64,000 nt of DNA from Bacillota bacterium (GCA_023409265.1 JAEYHZ010000030.1:62001-126000); one strand, 5' to 3'; positions 9,470-18,952 are shown, numbered from the stretch's first letter. Numbers and translations are program-made. Notes: generated by a model from the letters alone, not told the origin.

Positions 9470-9922
9470 ATGCAGAAGTTCGGTTTTAGACTTGAATCGG
9501 TTTTGAATCTTAAAACTCAAATAGAAGATAATGCAAAAAACAGCCTGGCTCGTGCTGCAAGAGAGTTGGAGTTTCAAAAAGAGTGCCTGAGCGATATGGA
9601 AGCTCTTAAGGAAAACTCAATGAATACGTTATCATCAGCTGTTGATCAGGGAATACCCGTATATCAGGTGAAAAACTATAACAGTTTTTTCTCCCTGATG
9701 AAGAATAAAATTTCCAACCAAAAAGTAAATGTAAATAATGCGCAAAATGATGTCGATATAAATAGGGAAGCTCTTGTAAAAGCCATGCAGGAACGTAAAA
9801 TTTTGGAGAAATTGAAAGAAAAAAAATACGAGGAATTTCTTAAAGAGCAAAATAAGTCAGAACAGCTTTTAATTGATGAGTTAAACAGTTACAAGTTTAA
9901 GGAAGGGTCGGGAAAAACGTGA
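9470..9922 (+). CDS. fliJ: flagellar export protein FliJ
   Basis: FliJ is the coiled-coil stalk and chaperone that connects the FliI hexamer to FlhA. It is 150 aa and almost wholly helical with heptads. The N-terminus F-G-F-R-L-E-S-V-L-N-L-K resembles the conserved F-x-L-x-x-V-L opening of FliJ. GGAGGG precedes the ATG at 9470. The call rests on this opening, coiled-coil composition, size, and its place right after fliI. Confidence 0.88.
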   Translation: MQKFGFRLESVLNLKTQIEDNAKNSLARAARELEFQKECLSDMEALKENSMNTLSSAVDQGIPVYQVKNYNSFFSLMKNKISNQKVNVNNAQNDVDINREALVKAMQERKILEKLKEKKYEEFLKEQNKSEQLLIDELNSYKFKEGSGKT

Positions 9923-10064
9923 AGACATATTTCAGTTATTCATTTAACCCCATAGAAAAGATCGGAAAGACTGTTTATAGTGCCTGAAACGCTCTAAGAG
10001 CGCTCTTGGACAATTCTAAGGTCAATGTCATTGATCTTGCACATACGTGGATATGGAGGTTAAA

Positions 10065-10946
10065 ATGGCCGAAATTAATAAAAAAGATAATAATGAATTA
10101 CTAAAAGATCAGGATGTTCTTAAAAGTTTAAATAAAGGAAAGAATTCTGCAACCGCAAAAGATGATTCTCAGAAGAACAGCATTTTGTTTTATGTCCTTA
10201 CCATAGTTGCAGCACTTCTGATAGTTGTACTGATTATAGGCGGTGCCCTCTTTTTTGCAATAAAAAACAATGTAAATGGTATTGCAGACAGTATGAGGGA
10301 TACTGTTGAAAAAATACCGGTACTGAGTATGGCACTTCCTGCAAAGCCTGAGCCCGATGATGAAAAGAATATGACTGAGGAACAGGTAAGGCAGAAATAC
10401 ACTGAGTTGAAGGCTGAAAAGGCCCTATTGGAGAAAAAGGCAGAGGAGCTATCTCAGCAGGTGGACACTATTAACAAGCAGCTATCCTCCAAAGATACCA
10501 ACTCAGCTTTACTGCAAAAGCAAAAAGAGGAAGCTGAAAAAGCGCAGCAGAAGCAGGTGACGGAATACGCCAACCTGAAGAAAGATTTTGACGAGCTGAC
10601 AGCTGTAATTGCAAAAGGCGATTCCACAGAATATAAGAAGTACTTTGAAAAGATAGACCCTGCTATAGCGGCTGATTTGTATGAAAAGATCCTTAAGGAT
10701 CAAAAAATGAGTGATGATGTAAAGAAATACGTTTCCATATATGAAAACATGGATGCATCAGCTGTAGCCGGTGTTATGGAGAAGATGGGTACCGGAAAGA
10801 TGTCATTGATATTGGATATCATGAAAAACCTTAAGAAAGAGACTTCAGCTGAAATTCTGACTGAAATGACACCTGACTTTGCAGCAAAGGTGTCCGAGCA
10901 GTTGGCTAAAGTTTATAATGTTGGAACTGCTAATTCAACCAAGTAA
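10065..10946 (+). CDS. ylxF: flagellar-operon MotE/YlxF-like protein
   Basis: A 293-aa protein with a short Lys-rich cytoplasmic start, one membrane segment at about residues 40-65 and a long coiled coil (about 100-170). Its C-terminal domain (A-A-D-L-Y-E-K-I-L ... M-G-T-G-K-M-S-L-I-L-D-I-M) resembles the MgtE intracellular N domain, as in YlxF/MotE proteins found between fliJ and fliK in Firmicutes. Related MotE proteins are chaperones for MotC, but the role here is inferred only. The start is ATG 10065 after GGAGG; a GTG at 10047 is in frame but upstream of that site. Confidence 0.8.
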   Translation: MAEINKKDNNELLKDQDVLKSLNKGKNSATAKDDSQKNSILFYVLTIVAALLIVVLIIGGALFFAIKNNVNGIADSMRDTVEKIPVLSMALPAKPEPDDEKNMTEEQVRQKYTELKAEKALLEKKAEELSQQVDTINKQLSSKDTNSALLQKQKEEAEKAQQKQVTEYANLKKDFDELTAVIAKGDSTEYKKYFEKIDPAIAADLYEKILKDQKMSDDVKKYVSIYENMDASAVAGVMEKMGTGKMSLILDIMKNLKKETSAEILTEMTPDFAAKVSEQLAKVYNVGTANSTK

Positions 10947-11028
10947 TAAATTTATTAAGTAGTTAATAGGGAGAAAGGCTTAATGCCTCTCTGTTATAAA
11001 TATTTATATTTCGAAAGGAGGTGAAAAA

Positions 11029-12582
11029 ATGATTTCATACAATACATCAAAATTATTGATAGCACAGTCGAACGACAATCCAATTGTCAATCTTAAGGCG
11101 AAAACCTCTCAAGGTTCTTCTGATTTGGATTTTAAGTCTGTTTTAGATAAAACATTAAATAATTCATCAAAGCGTACAGCGAATAATACATCATCAAATA
11201 ATAACAGACAATTATCTGATAATACTGAAGTGAAGCCAAAATACAATTCTTATCGTGATGTTCAAGCTGAAAAGGTCTCTGCTTCAAACCAGGCCAGTGA
11301 AAAAAAGCCATCAGGTAATATAAAAGCAGAAGATGTAAATGCAGCGCAGGAAGATTTGACTAAGGATTCTACATACGATGAGCAGATTAATATTATGGCT
11401 CAGATGCTTGGGATGTCATCAAATGATTTGATAAAGCTGGCACAAGACCTTGGATTTTCTGCAGCAGACCTTAAAGATATTAAAAAATTAACGCTTTTTA
11501 TGCAAAAACTCGGAAACCTGCTTGAACTGGACAATACACAAAAGGAAACTTTGGTAAAAATAGCTCAGGAGGTAGTCAGACAGACAACATCTGCGGATAG
11601 CAGTTCAGAAACTAATTCAAAGGAAACAGCTGTTCATGCCAATAATTCAGCTAATAATGCTAAAAATGGCTCTGAGAACCTTACAAAGCTATCAGCCGAT
11701 TTAAAAGCAAGACTTGATTCATTGATTCAAGACGGAAAGACTGATACTGAATCATTAAGTTCAGAGATTTCCAAAATCATTGAAGCAATGAAGGCACAGG
11801 CTCAGAACAGAGTTAATATTACTGCCGGTACTGCTGGTGAGGAACAGGTTTCACAGTTGACTGAAATTTCTTCAGAGGAAGTTGAGGTTAAACCTGAAAT
11901 CAAAGAAAAAGCAAAAGCAGAGGAACCCGAAAAGACTGTTGAAACAAAAGCTTCAAATTCTGATAAAGCTGTTTCACAGGCAGATGCTAAAAGCTCAGGT
12001 GTTCAGGTAAATGTTGGAAACAACCAGGAACAGCAGCAGCAGGTTCAAGTATTGGGTGATGTTAAAGTTACTACAATAAATAACCAGGTTACTGAGACCA
12101 AGTCAGCATTCACAATGCCGCAGCCGGTTAGGAATTCTGAAATAATCAATCAGGTTGTTCAGCAGGCAAAGGTTATCATGGGTCAGGACAAGTCAGAAAT
12201 GGTTATCCAGCTCAAGCCTGATCATTTAGGTAAGCTTGAATTAAAGGTTGTGACTGAACAGGGTATCGTAGCTGCTAAATTTATTGCTGAAAGCCAGCAG
12301 GTCAAGGAAATAATCGAAACCAATATGCAGCTGCTTAAAGATTCTCTTCAGAAGCAGGGAATTTCCATCGAGGGTGTAAGCGTTCAGGTAGGTCATGACA
12401 GAAGAGGTGAATACCAGTCGCAGAGTGCCTACGATAGTAAAAGCAGTAATTCAGCAAACAGAATCAGGTATGGCAGCAGTTCGACAGGTGTAACCGGTGT
12501 AGCCGGAAACATTCTTGAGACTTTACCTGAAAGGCTTGCTCAATACTCAGATGAAACCAACACAATCAATCTTACAGCTTAA
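11029..12582 (+). CDS. fliK: flagellar hook-length control protein FliK
   Basis: FliK acts as a molecular ruler and triggers the export-specificity switch through FlhB. It is 517 aa with a long low-complexity Ser/Asn/Lys-rich central region. The C-terminal Flg_hook domain (about 380-450) includes V-I-Q-L-K-P-D-H-L-G-K-L-E-L and I-E-T-N-M-Q-L-L-K-D-S-L-Q. AAAGGAGGTG precedes the ATG, one of the strongest ribosome sites in the locus. It sits directly before flgD, as expected. Confidence 0.93.
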   Translation: MISYNTSKLLIAQSNDNPIVNLKAKTSQGSSDLDFKSVLDKTLNNSSKRTANNTSSNNNRQLSDNTEVKPKYNSYRDVQAEKVSASNQASEKKPSGNIKAEDVNAAQEDLTKDSTYDEQINIMAQMLGMSSNDLIKLAQDLGFSAADLKDIKKLTLFMQKLGNLLELDNTQKETLVKIAQEVVRQTTSADSSSETNSKETAVHANNSANNAKNGSENLTKLSADLKARLDSLIQDGKTDTESLSSEISKIIEAMKAQAQNRVNITAGTAGEEQVSQLTEISSEEVEVKPEIKEKAKAEEPEKTVETKASNSDKAVSQADAKSSGVQVNVGNNQEQQQQVQVLGDVKVTTINNQVTETKSAFTMPQPVRNSEIINQVVQQAKVIMGQDKSEMVIQLKPDHLGKLELKVVTEQGIVAAKFIAESQQVKEIIETNMQLLKDSLQKQGISIEGVSVQVGHDRRGEYQSQSAYDSKSSNSANRIRYGSSSTGVTGVAGNILETLPERLAQYSDETNTINLTA

Positions 12583-12600
12583 CAGGAAGGAGGTGTATAA

Positions 12601-13470
12601 ATGTCAACGAGTGGTGTATCAAATAATCCGACCATTGACCAGATAATAAAAAATACCAGTGCCAGCCAGGAAGCCGCTAAAAGAAAAACCGGCGGAGATC
12701 TTGGAAAGGACGATTTTCTTAACCTTTTAATAACCCAGTTAAGATATCAGGATCCTCTGGAACCCGTTGATGACAAGGAATTTATAGCTCAGATGGCTCA
12801 GTTCAGCTCACTTGAACAAATGCAGAACATGAATGGAGTGTTAACCAATTCACAGGCATTCAATCTGATTGGGAAAGATGTTACCGCCAATATTACAGAT
12901 CCTAAAACCTTTGAAGTTAAAACGGTTTCTGGAATTGTTTCAACAGTTAAGATAAGCGGCGGCAAGACCTATCTGATGATAAACAACCAGGAGGTTGAAG
13001 CAGACAAGGTTGTTGAGGTAAATGATAACATTTACAACACACATACAAACCTTTCTGAGTATACCAATCTCATAGGCTACAAGGTCAAGGGTGCTGTTTA
13101 TGACTCATCAAATGGCAGCATTATCAATCTTACCGGTGATGTAAGAGAAATTCAGAAGGGTGTAAATGAAGATTACGCTGTGATGGATGGTGTAGATGTT
13201 GTAGTAGCTGAAGTTACAGGTTCTAAATCAACAAACCCGAATTATACTAAGGACTACCTTGAACAGAACAAGGGTAAGGAAGTCAAGATCACAATAAAGG
13301 ATCCTGAAACAGGCAGCAAGGTACCGGTCACTGCAACCTTAAATAGTTACAATATCGACCAGAATACCGGAAAAATAACGGCAGTACTTGATGATTTGTA
13401 TGTTTCAGTTTACAGTGTATCAAATATTCAGAAACAGGCAGCGGATTCAACCTCAACAGAAACCAAATAG
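12601..13470 (+). CDS. flgD: flagellar hook capping protein FlgD
   Basis: FlgD caps the growing hook and guides FlgE assembly. The N-terminal FlgD signature is clear (D-F-L-N-L-L-I-T-Q-L-R-Y-Q-D-P-L-E-P and M-A-Q-F-S-S-L-E-Q-M). It is 289 aa, longer than the minimal Bacillus form, with an added C-terminal beta-rich part. AGGAAGGAGG lies upstream of ATG 12601, which is 18 bases after the fliK stop. Confidence 0.94.
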   Translation: MSTSGVSNNPTIDQIIKNTSASQEAAKRKTGGDLGKDDFLNLLITQLRYQDPLEPVDDKEFIAQMAQFSSLEQMQNMNGVLTNSQAFNLIGKDVTANITDPKTFEVKTVSGIVSTVKISGGKTYLMINNQEVEADKVVEVNDNIYNTHTNLSEYTNLIGYKVKGAVYDSSNGSIINLTGDVREIQKGVNEDYAVMDGVDVVVAEVTGSKSTNPNYTKDYLEQNKGKEVKITIKDPETGSKVPVTATLNSYNIDQNTGKITAVLDDLYVSVYSVSNIQKQAADSTSTETK

Positions 13471-13502
13471 TGCAACCGGGAATTGAGGAAGGGTGATTTT
13501 CA

Positions 13503-13904
13503 GTGATAAATAGTAATTATTCCAACAGATTAATTAATCCATCTTTATCACCGGTCAAAATTCAGACAAATGGAGTTAGAAGCAATAACACTGCTAATGC
13601 TAATGGAGTTGGATTTGAAAATCTTCTGCAGCAGGAAATAAACAAAACTACAGGAGTCAAATTTTCCAAACATGCTGAAATGAGAATGCAGGCAAGAAAT
13701 ATTGATTTAAGCCAGGTACAAAAGGATAAGATCAACAATGCAGTCTCCATGGCTCAGCAAAAAGGTGTAAAGGATTCATTGGTGATACTCGATAATATTG
13801 CTTTCGTAGTAAATGTTCCGAGTAAAACTGTAATAACGGCAGTAAACAACAATGAATTAAAGGATAATGTGTTCACAAATATTGATGGTGCAATTTTCGC
13901 ATAA
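13503..13904 (+). CDS. flagellar operon protein, TIGR02530-like
   Basis: A 133-aa protein starting at GTG 13503 after GGAAGGGTG. The segment F-S-K-H-A-E-M-R-M-Q-A-R-N-I-D-L followed by I-N-N-A-V-S-M-A-Q-Q-K-G and a short beta-rich end (V-P-S-K-T-V-I-T-A-V-N) matches the small protein family commonly encoded between flgD and flgE in Firmicutes (TIGR02530). Its molecular role is not established. The flgD/flgE context and shared strand support a part in hook assembly, by inference. Confidence 0.85.
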   Translation: MINSNYSNRLINPSLSPVKIQTNGVRSNNTANANGVGFENLLQQEINKTTGVKFSKHAEMRMQARNIDLSQVQKDKINNAVSMAQQKGVKDSLVILDNIAFVVNVPSKTVITAVNNNELKDNVFTNIDGAIFA

Positions 13905-14000
13905 TCAATTACTCAGCTGGACCCTTACGGGAAGCTGAACCAGGTTCCTGAATGACGGATGGAACCGAAAGATAACCTTAAATTAGGGGGTCACTTAATT

Positions 14001-15341
14001 ATGATGAGATCTATGTTTTCTGGTGTGTCGGGTTTAAGAACACACCAGACCAGAATGGACGTTATTGGTAATAACGTTGCGAATGTTAATACAGTAGGTT
14101 TTAAGTCAGGAAGAGTTACTTTCCAGGAAGTATTCAACCAGACTTTGAGAGGTGCTGGCGCACCTGATGCCGCTTTGGGCAGAGGCGGAACAAACCCAAT
14201 GCAGATTGGTCTTGGTACCGGTGTCGGAGCAATTGATACCATAATGACAAGAGGCAGTGCTCAGAGAACCGATAATCCTACCGACCTGTCAATCGAAGGA
14301 GAAGGTTTCTTTGTTGTAAAGGGTTCTAATGCCGATACCTTCAAGTTTACAAGAGCAGGTAACTTTGGTCTTGATAAACTGGGCAATCTTGTTTCAGGCA
14401 GCGGTATGAATGTATATGGCTGGATGAAATACGATAAATTGAATGACGGTACTGTCAAATTCGATACCGAAGCCGAAATCAAACCGATTAACCTCTACAA
14501 CGATGATGACAATGGAAACAAAAGGGTAATTGCTCCTAAAGCTACAAAAAACGCTGTATTCTCAGGAAATTTGAATTCGGCATATAAAACTCAGACTACA
14601 ACACCTGCGAAACCTGACGAGGGTCAGTTTTCAACTCCTTTTACCGCTTATGATAGTCTAGGAAATGCACATGAATTTGCAATAACATATTGGAAGACAT
14701 CAGATGCTGATAATACATGGGATTATAAAATATTTCAAAAAGGTGTAGATGCTGCTGGTAATGTTACATATGATGATGTTGGTGCTGACGGTACACTTGA
14801 TTTTGGTGTGGATGGGAAATTGAATTCGGATACTACACCTACTACTGATATACAAAATATAAATATTGATCTTGGAACTGAAGGTGCTGATATTCTCGAT
14901 ATAAAACTTGACTTCTCCAACGTCACCATGTTCTCGGCAGACTCTTCCGTTAAACCTACTAATATAGACGGATACACAACCGGTAACCTCGTTACCTTTA
15001 ATATCGGTTCAGACGGTATGCTTACTGGTATATACAGCAATGGACAGCAGCAGCCTTTAGGTATGGTGGCACTTGCATCCTTCTCAAACCCAGCCGGTTT
15101 ACAGAAGGTCGGTGATAACCTGTTTATTCCTACAACAAACTCAGGAGACTTTAATAAAGCTGTGCAGGCAGGTTCCGAGGGTGTTGGTTCTTTAAGCCCG
15201 GGAACACTTGAAATGTCAAATGTGGACCTTTCAAGAGAGTTTACCGATATGATCATCACTCAGAGAGGCTTCCAGGCCAACAGTAGAATTATCACTACCT
15301 CTGATGAAATGTTGCAGGAATTGGTTAACTTGAAGAGATAA
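14001..15341 (+). CDS. flgE: flagellar hook protein FlgE
   Basis: FlgE is the building block of the hook. The N-terminal rod/hook motif is present (M-D-V-I-G-N-N-V-A-N-V-N-T-V-G-F-K), as is the C-terminal D-L-S-R-E-F-T-D-M-I-I-T-Q-R-G-F-Q-A-N. I choose ATG 14001 (446 aa) because AGGGGG lies just before it; the frame is open to ATG 13959, but the flagellar motif normally begins within a few residues of the start (here M-M-R-S-M-F-S-G-V-S-G). The central part is variable, as in other FlgE proteins. Confidence 0.95.
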   Translation: MMRSMFSGVSGLRTHQTRMDVIGNNVANVNTVGFKSGRVTFQEVFNQTLRGAGAPDAALGRGGTNPMQIGLGTGVGAIDTIMTRGSAQRTDNPTDLSIEGEGFFVVKGSNADTFKFTRAGNFGLDKLGNLVSGSGMNVYGWMKYDKLNDGTVKFDTEAEIKPINLYNDDDNGNKRVIAPKATKNAVFSGNLNSAYKTQTTTPAKPDEGQFSTPFTAYDSLGNAHEFAITYWKTSDADNTWDYKIFQKGVDAAGNVTYDDVGADGTLDFGVDGKLNSDTTPTTDIQNINIDLGTEGADILDIKLDFSNVTMFSADSSVKPTNIDGYTTGNLVTFNIGSDGMLTGIYSNGQQQPLGMVALASFSNPAGLQKVGDNLFIPTTNSGDFNKAVQAGSEGVGSLSPGTLEMSNVDLSREFTDMIITQRGFQANSRIITTSDEMLQELVNLKR

Positions 15342-15354
15342 TAAATAAATACTG

Positions 15355-15389
15355 TCATGGACTCCGGGCTTAGGCCTTGGGTCCATGGT
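15355..15389 (+). other. intercistronic hairpin between flgE and flbD
   Basis: ATGGACTCCGGGC at about 15358-15370 pairs with GCCTTGGGTCCAT at about 15374-15386 to make a strong stem. No T-run follows, so it is not a classical terminator. It could be an mRNA processing or stabilising element separating hook and downstream gene expression. That role is inference. Confidence 0.5.
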
Positions 15390-15467
15390 AGTAGGGAAAA
15401 GCACGATTTTAGTCTTATTTTGTAAGTATTAGGAATTTAACTATTGTCTTTTTGGAGTAAAACCTTT

Positions 15468-15668
15468 ATGATTAGATTAACCAAACTCAACAAGTCCGTC
15501 TTTGTGTTGAACAGTGAATTAATAGAAACCATAGAAAGTACACCTGATACTGTGATTTCGACAATAAATGGCAAAAAATACGTCGTTGTCGAAAGTGTTG
15601 ATGAAGTAGTAGATAAGGTGATACAATACAAAGGGAAAATATTCAGAATAAAAGATATTTCAACTTGA
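15468..15668 (+). CDS. flbD: FlbD/SwrD-family flagellar protein
   Basis: A 66-aa protein beginning M-I-R-L-T-K-L-N-K, then a segment on E-L-I-E-T-I-E-S-T-P-D-T and G-K-K-Y-V-V-V-E-S. This is the pattern of the small FlbD (YlzI/SwrD) family found between flgE and fliL or the motor genes. In B. subtilis the homologue SwrD raises motor torque for swarming. The start is ATG 15468 following TTTGGAG; the longer frame from TTG 15444 lies upstream of this site. Confidence 0.88.
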   Translation: MIRLTKLNKSVFVLNSELIETIESTPDTVISTINGKKYVVVESVDEVVDKVIQYKGKIFRIKDIST

Positions 15669-15736
15669 TTTTAAATATTAGCTAATATCTTGTCTTGCTA
15701 ATGTATTACTGCTAAAACGTTAAGGGGGAAAAAATT

Positions 15737-16252
15737 TTGGAGGGGAAAAGCAGCTATTTTATTTTATTGGTTATTGTAGCATTTCTGTCAATATCACTTG
15801 CTTTCCTTGCAATAGGATATTTCTTTTTTGATAACCATGACGCAAATCCTGAAAAAGAGGTTGTTTTAGTAACTGAGAAAGTTCCAACTGATGAAGAACT
15901 GGTCAATAAGGTTATATTTGAAAAAAATAATTTCAATTTAAAGAAAACCGATGATAAACAGGTTGCGGTTATTGTTCTCAGTGCAAGCATGAAGCATTAT
16001 AAAGAATTAAAAGACGAAGGCATGACAGAAGAACAAATTAATACAAAAATTGATTTTTACAGCAAGGAAATTAATTCTGCAATCGGTACATATTTTCAAG
16101 GGTTGACATTGGATGATGTTCGACAGGTTGATTCAAAGGAAAAGGCTTCAAAGGATTTAACTAAAATTATTAATGATATTTTAATAAATAATGATAAAAA
16201 GGCTAGTCCACTTGTTTACTCCATTATTTTTGATTACTGGTTCTATCAATAG
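15737..16252 (+). CDS. fliL: flagellar basal-body-associated protein FliL
   Basis: FliL is a single-pass protein that surrounds the stator and supports torque. It is 171 aa from TTG 15737, after AAGGGGG. One membrane helix is at residues about 7-28, followed by a short linker and a FliL-type domain of alternating strands and helix. It lacks strong motifs, as is normal; location directly before fliM is typical. Confidence 0.88.
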   Translation: MEGKSSYFILLVIVAFLSISLAFLAIGYFFFDNHDANPEKEVVLVTEKVPTDEELVNKVIFEKNNFNLKKTDDKQVAVIVLSASMKHYKELKDEGMTEEQINTKIDFYSKEINSAIGTYFQGLTLDDVRQVDSKEKASKDLTKIINDILINNDKKASPLVYSIIFDYWFYQ

Positions 16253-16264
16253 GGGGTGAGCTTC

Positions 16265-17251
16265 TTGGGAGATATTTTATCTCAAAATGAGATTGATGAG
16301 CTGCTGAAAGCTCTTACAACAGGGGACATAGATGTTCAGCAGATTCAAACAACAAAAACTGAAAAGAAAGTCAAATTACATGATTTCAAAAAGCCACCGA
16401 AGTTTGCCAATGACCATAAACGAACTTTACAGTTTATCAATGAAAATTATGCAAGACTTGTTCAATCGTTTTTATCGGGCTACTTAAGGTCTTTGGTGCA
16501 GGTGGATGTCCTATCGGTTGATGCGCTGCAGTACAGTGAATTCAGTAATTCACTGGCCAATCCGGTAGTTCTGGCAATAGTTGATTTCAGCCCTTTAAAC
16601 GGTTCTGTGATTTTCGAGATGGATCCAAGTATTGCATATGCCTTAATTGACAGGATACTTGGTGGTCGAGGGTCGGCAATGGAAAGGATCAGAACCTTTA
16701 CTGAAATTGAACTGGCGATTCTTGAGAGAATTATCATTCAGATTCTTAACTTAATGCGGGAACCCTGGGAAAGCATTATTTCAATTAAACCAAGACTGGA
16801 AAAGATTGAAACAAATGCCCAATTTGCTCAGATAATCCATCCCAATGAAATGGTTGCGTTAATTACGCTTAACGTAGTTGTTGGAGAAGTGAAGGGTATG
16901 ATTAACCTGTGTATACCGCATATGGTTGTTGAGCCGATAATGCCAAAGCTGAGTACAAAACTTTGGTTCACAAACGTCGAAAATGAAAAGCTTGAACATA
17001 ATAAACAGGATATTGAGTTCAAGATTGAAAATACAGCTGTTCCTGTGAGAGCAGTTCTGGGCAGGACAGTAATAAATGTTGGGGAATTTCTTGATTTACA
17101 GTCAGGTGATGTTTTACCACTTGAAACCAATGTAAACGGAGACTTGGAAGTACTGGTAGGAGATTTGCCAAAGTTTTTCGCCAAACCTGGTGTAAAGAAA
17201 AATAAATTAGCTGTAAAAATAACTGAAGTAATTAGAAGGGAGGAAGAATAA
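16265..17251 (+). CDS. fliM: flagellar motor switch protein FliM
   Basis: C-ring protein whose N-terminal peptide binds phospho-CheY. The first residues G-D-I-L-S-Q-N-E-I-D-E-L-L-K-A-L are the conserved CheY-binding element. A CheC-like middle domain follows (G-G-R-G-S with the E-I-E-L-A-I-L-E-R helix) and then a C-terminal SpoA/FliN-like domain (about 245-325). The TTG start at 16265 (328 aa) follows AGGGGG; the GTG at 16256 would lie inside the ribosome site. The stop shares its final A with the ATG of fliY. Confidence 0.95.
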   Translation: MGDILSQNEIDELLKALTTGDIDVQQIQTTKTEKKVKLHDFKKPPKFANDHKRTLQFINENYARLVQSFLSGYLRSLVQVDVLSVDALQYSEFSNSLANPVVLAIVDFSPLNGSVIFEMDPSIAYALIDRILGGRGSAMERIRTFTEIELAILERIIIQILNLMREPWESIISIKPRLEKIETNAQFAQIIHPNEMVALITLNVVVGEVKGMINLCIPHMVVEPIMPKLSTKLWFTNVENEKLEHNKQDIEFKIENTAVPVRAVLGRTVINVGEFLDLQSGDVLPLETNVNGDLEVLVGDLPKFFAKPGVKKNKLAVKITEVIRREEE

Positions 17252-18465
17252 TGGGAGATATGCTTACACAAGCAGAAATTGATGCTTTATTGAATGGCAC
17301 TTCCTCTTCAGAAGAATCCACGGATAGTGTTAGCGAATATAGCTCCGATGATAGTTTGTCAAGTCAGGAAATTGATGCTTTAGGTGAAATTGGGAATATT
17401 AGTATGGGTACCTCAGCTACAACTCTTTTCACACTTTTATCCCAAAAGGTAACTATAACTACTCCGGCTGTATCTTTAACAACATGGGGTGAACTTTCTC
17501 AAAGTTACTCTTCACAGTATGTAGCAGTCAAGGTTGAATATACTGATGGATTAATCGGAAGCAACCTTTTAATTCTTAAGCAGGACGATGTAAAAGTAAT
17601 TACAGATTTAATGATGGGTGGAGAAGGGGTTAAGGTTGAAGGTGAGTTGACTGATCTTCATCTAAGCGCCATAAGTGAAGCTATGAACCAGATGATTGGT
17701 TCCTCGGCTACCTCTATGTCATCAATGTTTTCTAAAAGAATCGATATATCACCTCCAAAAGCTTTCATTGTAAGTTTTGGAAGCAGCGATCCATACGGTG
17801 AGTTTGAAATGAATGATAAGCTTGTAAGGATAGCATTTAAGATGGTTGTAGGAAACTTGATCGATAGTGAAATAATGCAGTTATTGCCGATGAAATTTGC
17901 TAAAGAATTGGTAAATACATTATTTAACAGTTCCAAGTCAGCGCCTGCGGCTCCCCAAAGTCAACCGGAATATATTGCTCCACCGCCGCCACCGCCTGTA
18001 ACTCAGCAGCCGGTAATGCAACAACCTGTAATGCAGCAACCGGTTATGCAACAACCTGTAATGCAACCACCGGTTATGCAGCAGCCAATGATGCAGCAGC
18101 CGATGCAGGGATATGGTTTTGATGGTGGATATCATGATATGCAGCGGCCAAGAAATCCGGTAAGTGTTCAACCGGCTCAGTTCCAGGCTTTCGATGACGG
18201 CTTGTCGGCTGCAGAAAAGAAAAATATAGGTCTTATAATGGATTTGCCCCTTCAGGTAACCGTAGAATTGGGAAGAACCCAGAAATTAATACGGGATATT
18301 CTGGAGTTCGGATCAGGTTCAATTATTGAGCTTGACAAACTTGCAGGTGAGCCTGTTGATATACTGGTTAACGGAAAACCTATTGCAAAGGGCGAAGTCG
18401 TAGTAATTGATGAAAGCTTTGGTGTAAGAATTACAGATATAATTCATCCATCAAAAAGATTATAG
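17251..18465 (+). CDS. fliY: flagellar switch phosphatase FliY (CheC-FliN fusion)
   Basis: FliY is both a C-ring protein and a CheY-P phosphatase in Firmicutes. It is 404 aa. The N-terminal D-M-L-T-Q-A-E-I-D-A-L-L motif resembles the CheY-binding peptide of FliM. Two phosphatase helices carry E-I-G-N (about residue 46) and E-A-M-N (about 145), each followed by the expected proline. A Pro/Met/Gln repeat linker spans about residues 235-295, and a FliN/SpoA domain forms the C-terminus. AGGGAGG precedes the ATG; coupled to fliM by overlap. Confidence 0.95.
   Translation: MGDMLTQAEIDALLNGTSSSEESTDSVSEYSSDDSLSSQEIDALGEIGNISMGTSATTLFTLLSQKVTITTPAVSLTTWGELSQSYSSQYVAVKVEYTDGLIGSNLLILKQDDVKVITDLMMGGEGVKVEGELTDLHLSAISEAMNQMIGSSATSMSSMFSKRIDISPPKAFIVSFGSSDPYGEFEMNDKLVRIAFKMVVGNLIDSEIMQLLPMKFAKELVNTLFNSSKSAPAAPQSQPEYIAPPPPPPVTQQPVMQQPVMQQPVMQQPVMQPPVMQQPMMQQPMQGYGFDGGYHDMQRPRNPVSVQPAQFQAFDDGLSAAEKKNIGLIMDLPLQVTVELGRTQKLIRDILEFGSGSIIELDKLAGEPVDILVNGKPIAKGEVVVIDESFGVRITDIIHPSKRL
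17990..18110 (+). repeat. short in-frame tandem repeats in the fliY linker
   Basis: A run of 15-bp units encoding Q-Q-P-V-M or close variants (about seven to eight copies) forms a proline/glutamine linker between the CheC-like and FliN domains. Units differ by synonymous and Val/Met changes. Such arrays can change copy number by slippage in multiples of five residues without a frameshift. Confidence 0.85.
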
Positions 18466-18504
18466 TTTTCGAAAATCTAAGGAATAGTTAAGGAGATTAA
18501 AGCT

Positions 18505-18867
18505 ATGGGTAAGAGTATTTTGATTGTTGACGATGCGGCATTTATGAGAATGATGATTAAGGATATATTATCAAAAAATGGCTATGATATTGCAGCAGAC
18601 GTTGACAATGGACTAAAGGCTATAGAGAAATATAAGGAACTTACTCCTGACTTGGTTATCATGGATATAACGATGCCTGAAATGGATGGAGTAACAGCTG
18701 TACGTGAAATAAAAAAATTACATAGTGATGCAAAGATTATTATGTGCTCAGCCATGGGCCAACAAGCAATGGTTATTGAATCAATTCAAGCAGGAGCGAG
18801 AGATTTCATAGTAAAACCATTCCAGGCAGACCGTGTTGTTGAGGCGGTTAAAAAAGTTATAGGTTAA
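18505..18867 (+). CDS. cheY: chemotaxis response regulator CheY
   Basis: Single-domain receiver that carries the signal from CheA to FliM/FliY. At 120 aa it is receiver only. The acidic pair D9-D10, phosphoacceptor Asp54 (V-I-M-D-I-T-M-P), Ser in I-I-M-C-S-A-M and the conserved Lys in V-K-P-F are all visible. An AAGGAG site precedes the ATG. It sits right after fliY, whose product dephosphorylates it. Confidence 0.95.
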   Translation: MGKSILIVDDAAFMRMMIKDILSKNGYDIAADVDNGLKAIEKYKELTPDLVIMDITMPEMDGVTAVREIKKLHSDAKIIMCSAMGQQAMVIESIQAGARDFIVKPFQADRVVEAVKKVIG

Positions 18868-18876
18868 TGGTCATGG

Positions 18877-18937
18877 AAGGATTGAATAATAAAGCTTGAT
18901 TTTCATCATGGCACAGTTTATTATTTAATAATTCCTT
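18877..18937. repeat. AT-rich inverted repeat downstream of cheY
   Basis: AAGGATTGAATAATAAA (18877-18893) is an imperfect complement of the segment ending AATAATTCCTT (18917-18937). The arms resemble the AT-rich end of the MITE-like repeats elsewhere in the window. It is the first of three palindromic structures in the 324-bp cheY-fliO gap. Confidence 0.55.
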
Positions 18938-18952
18938 GGCAGACATTTAATG

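Noticed and set aside
14735..15259. 174-aa - strand frame opposite flgE
   Set aside because: Shadow of the hook protein gene with low-complexity composition and no start context.
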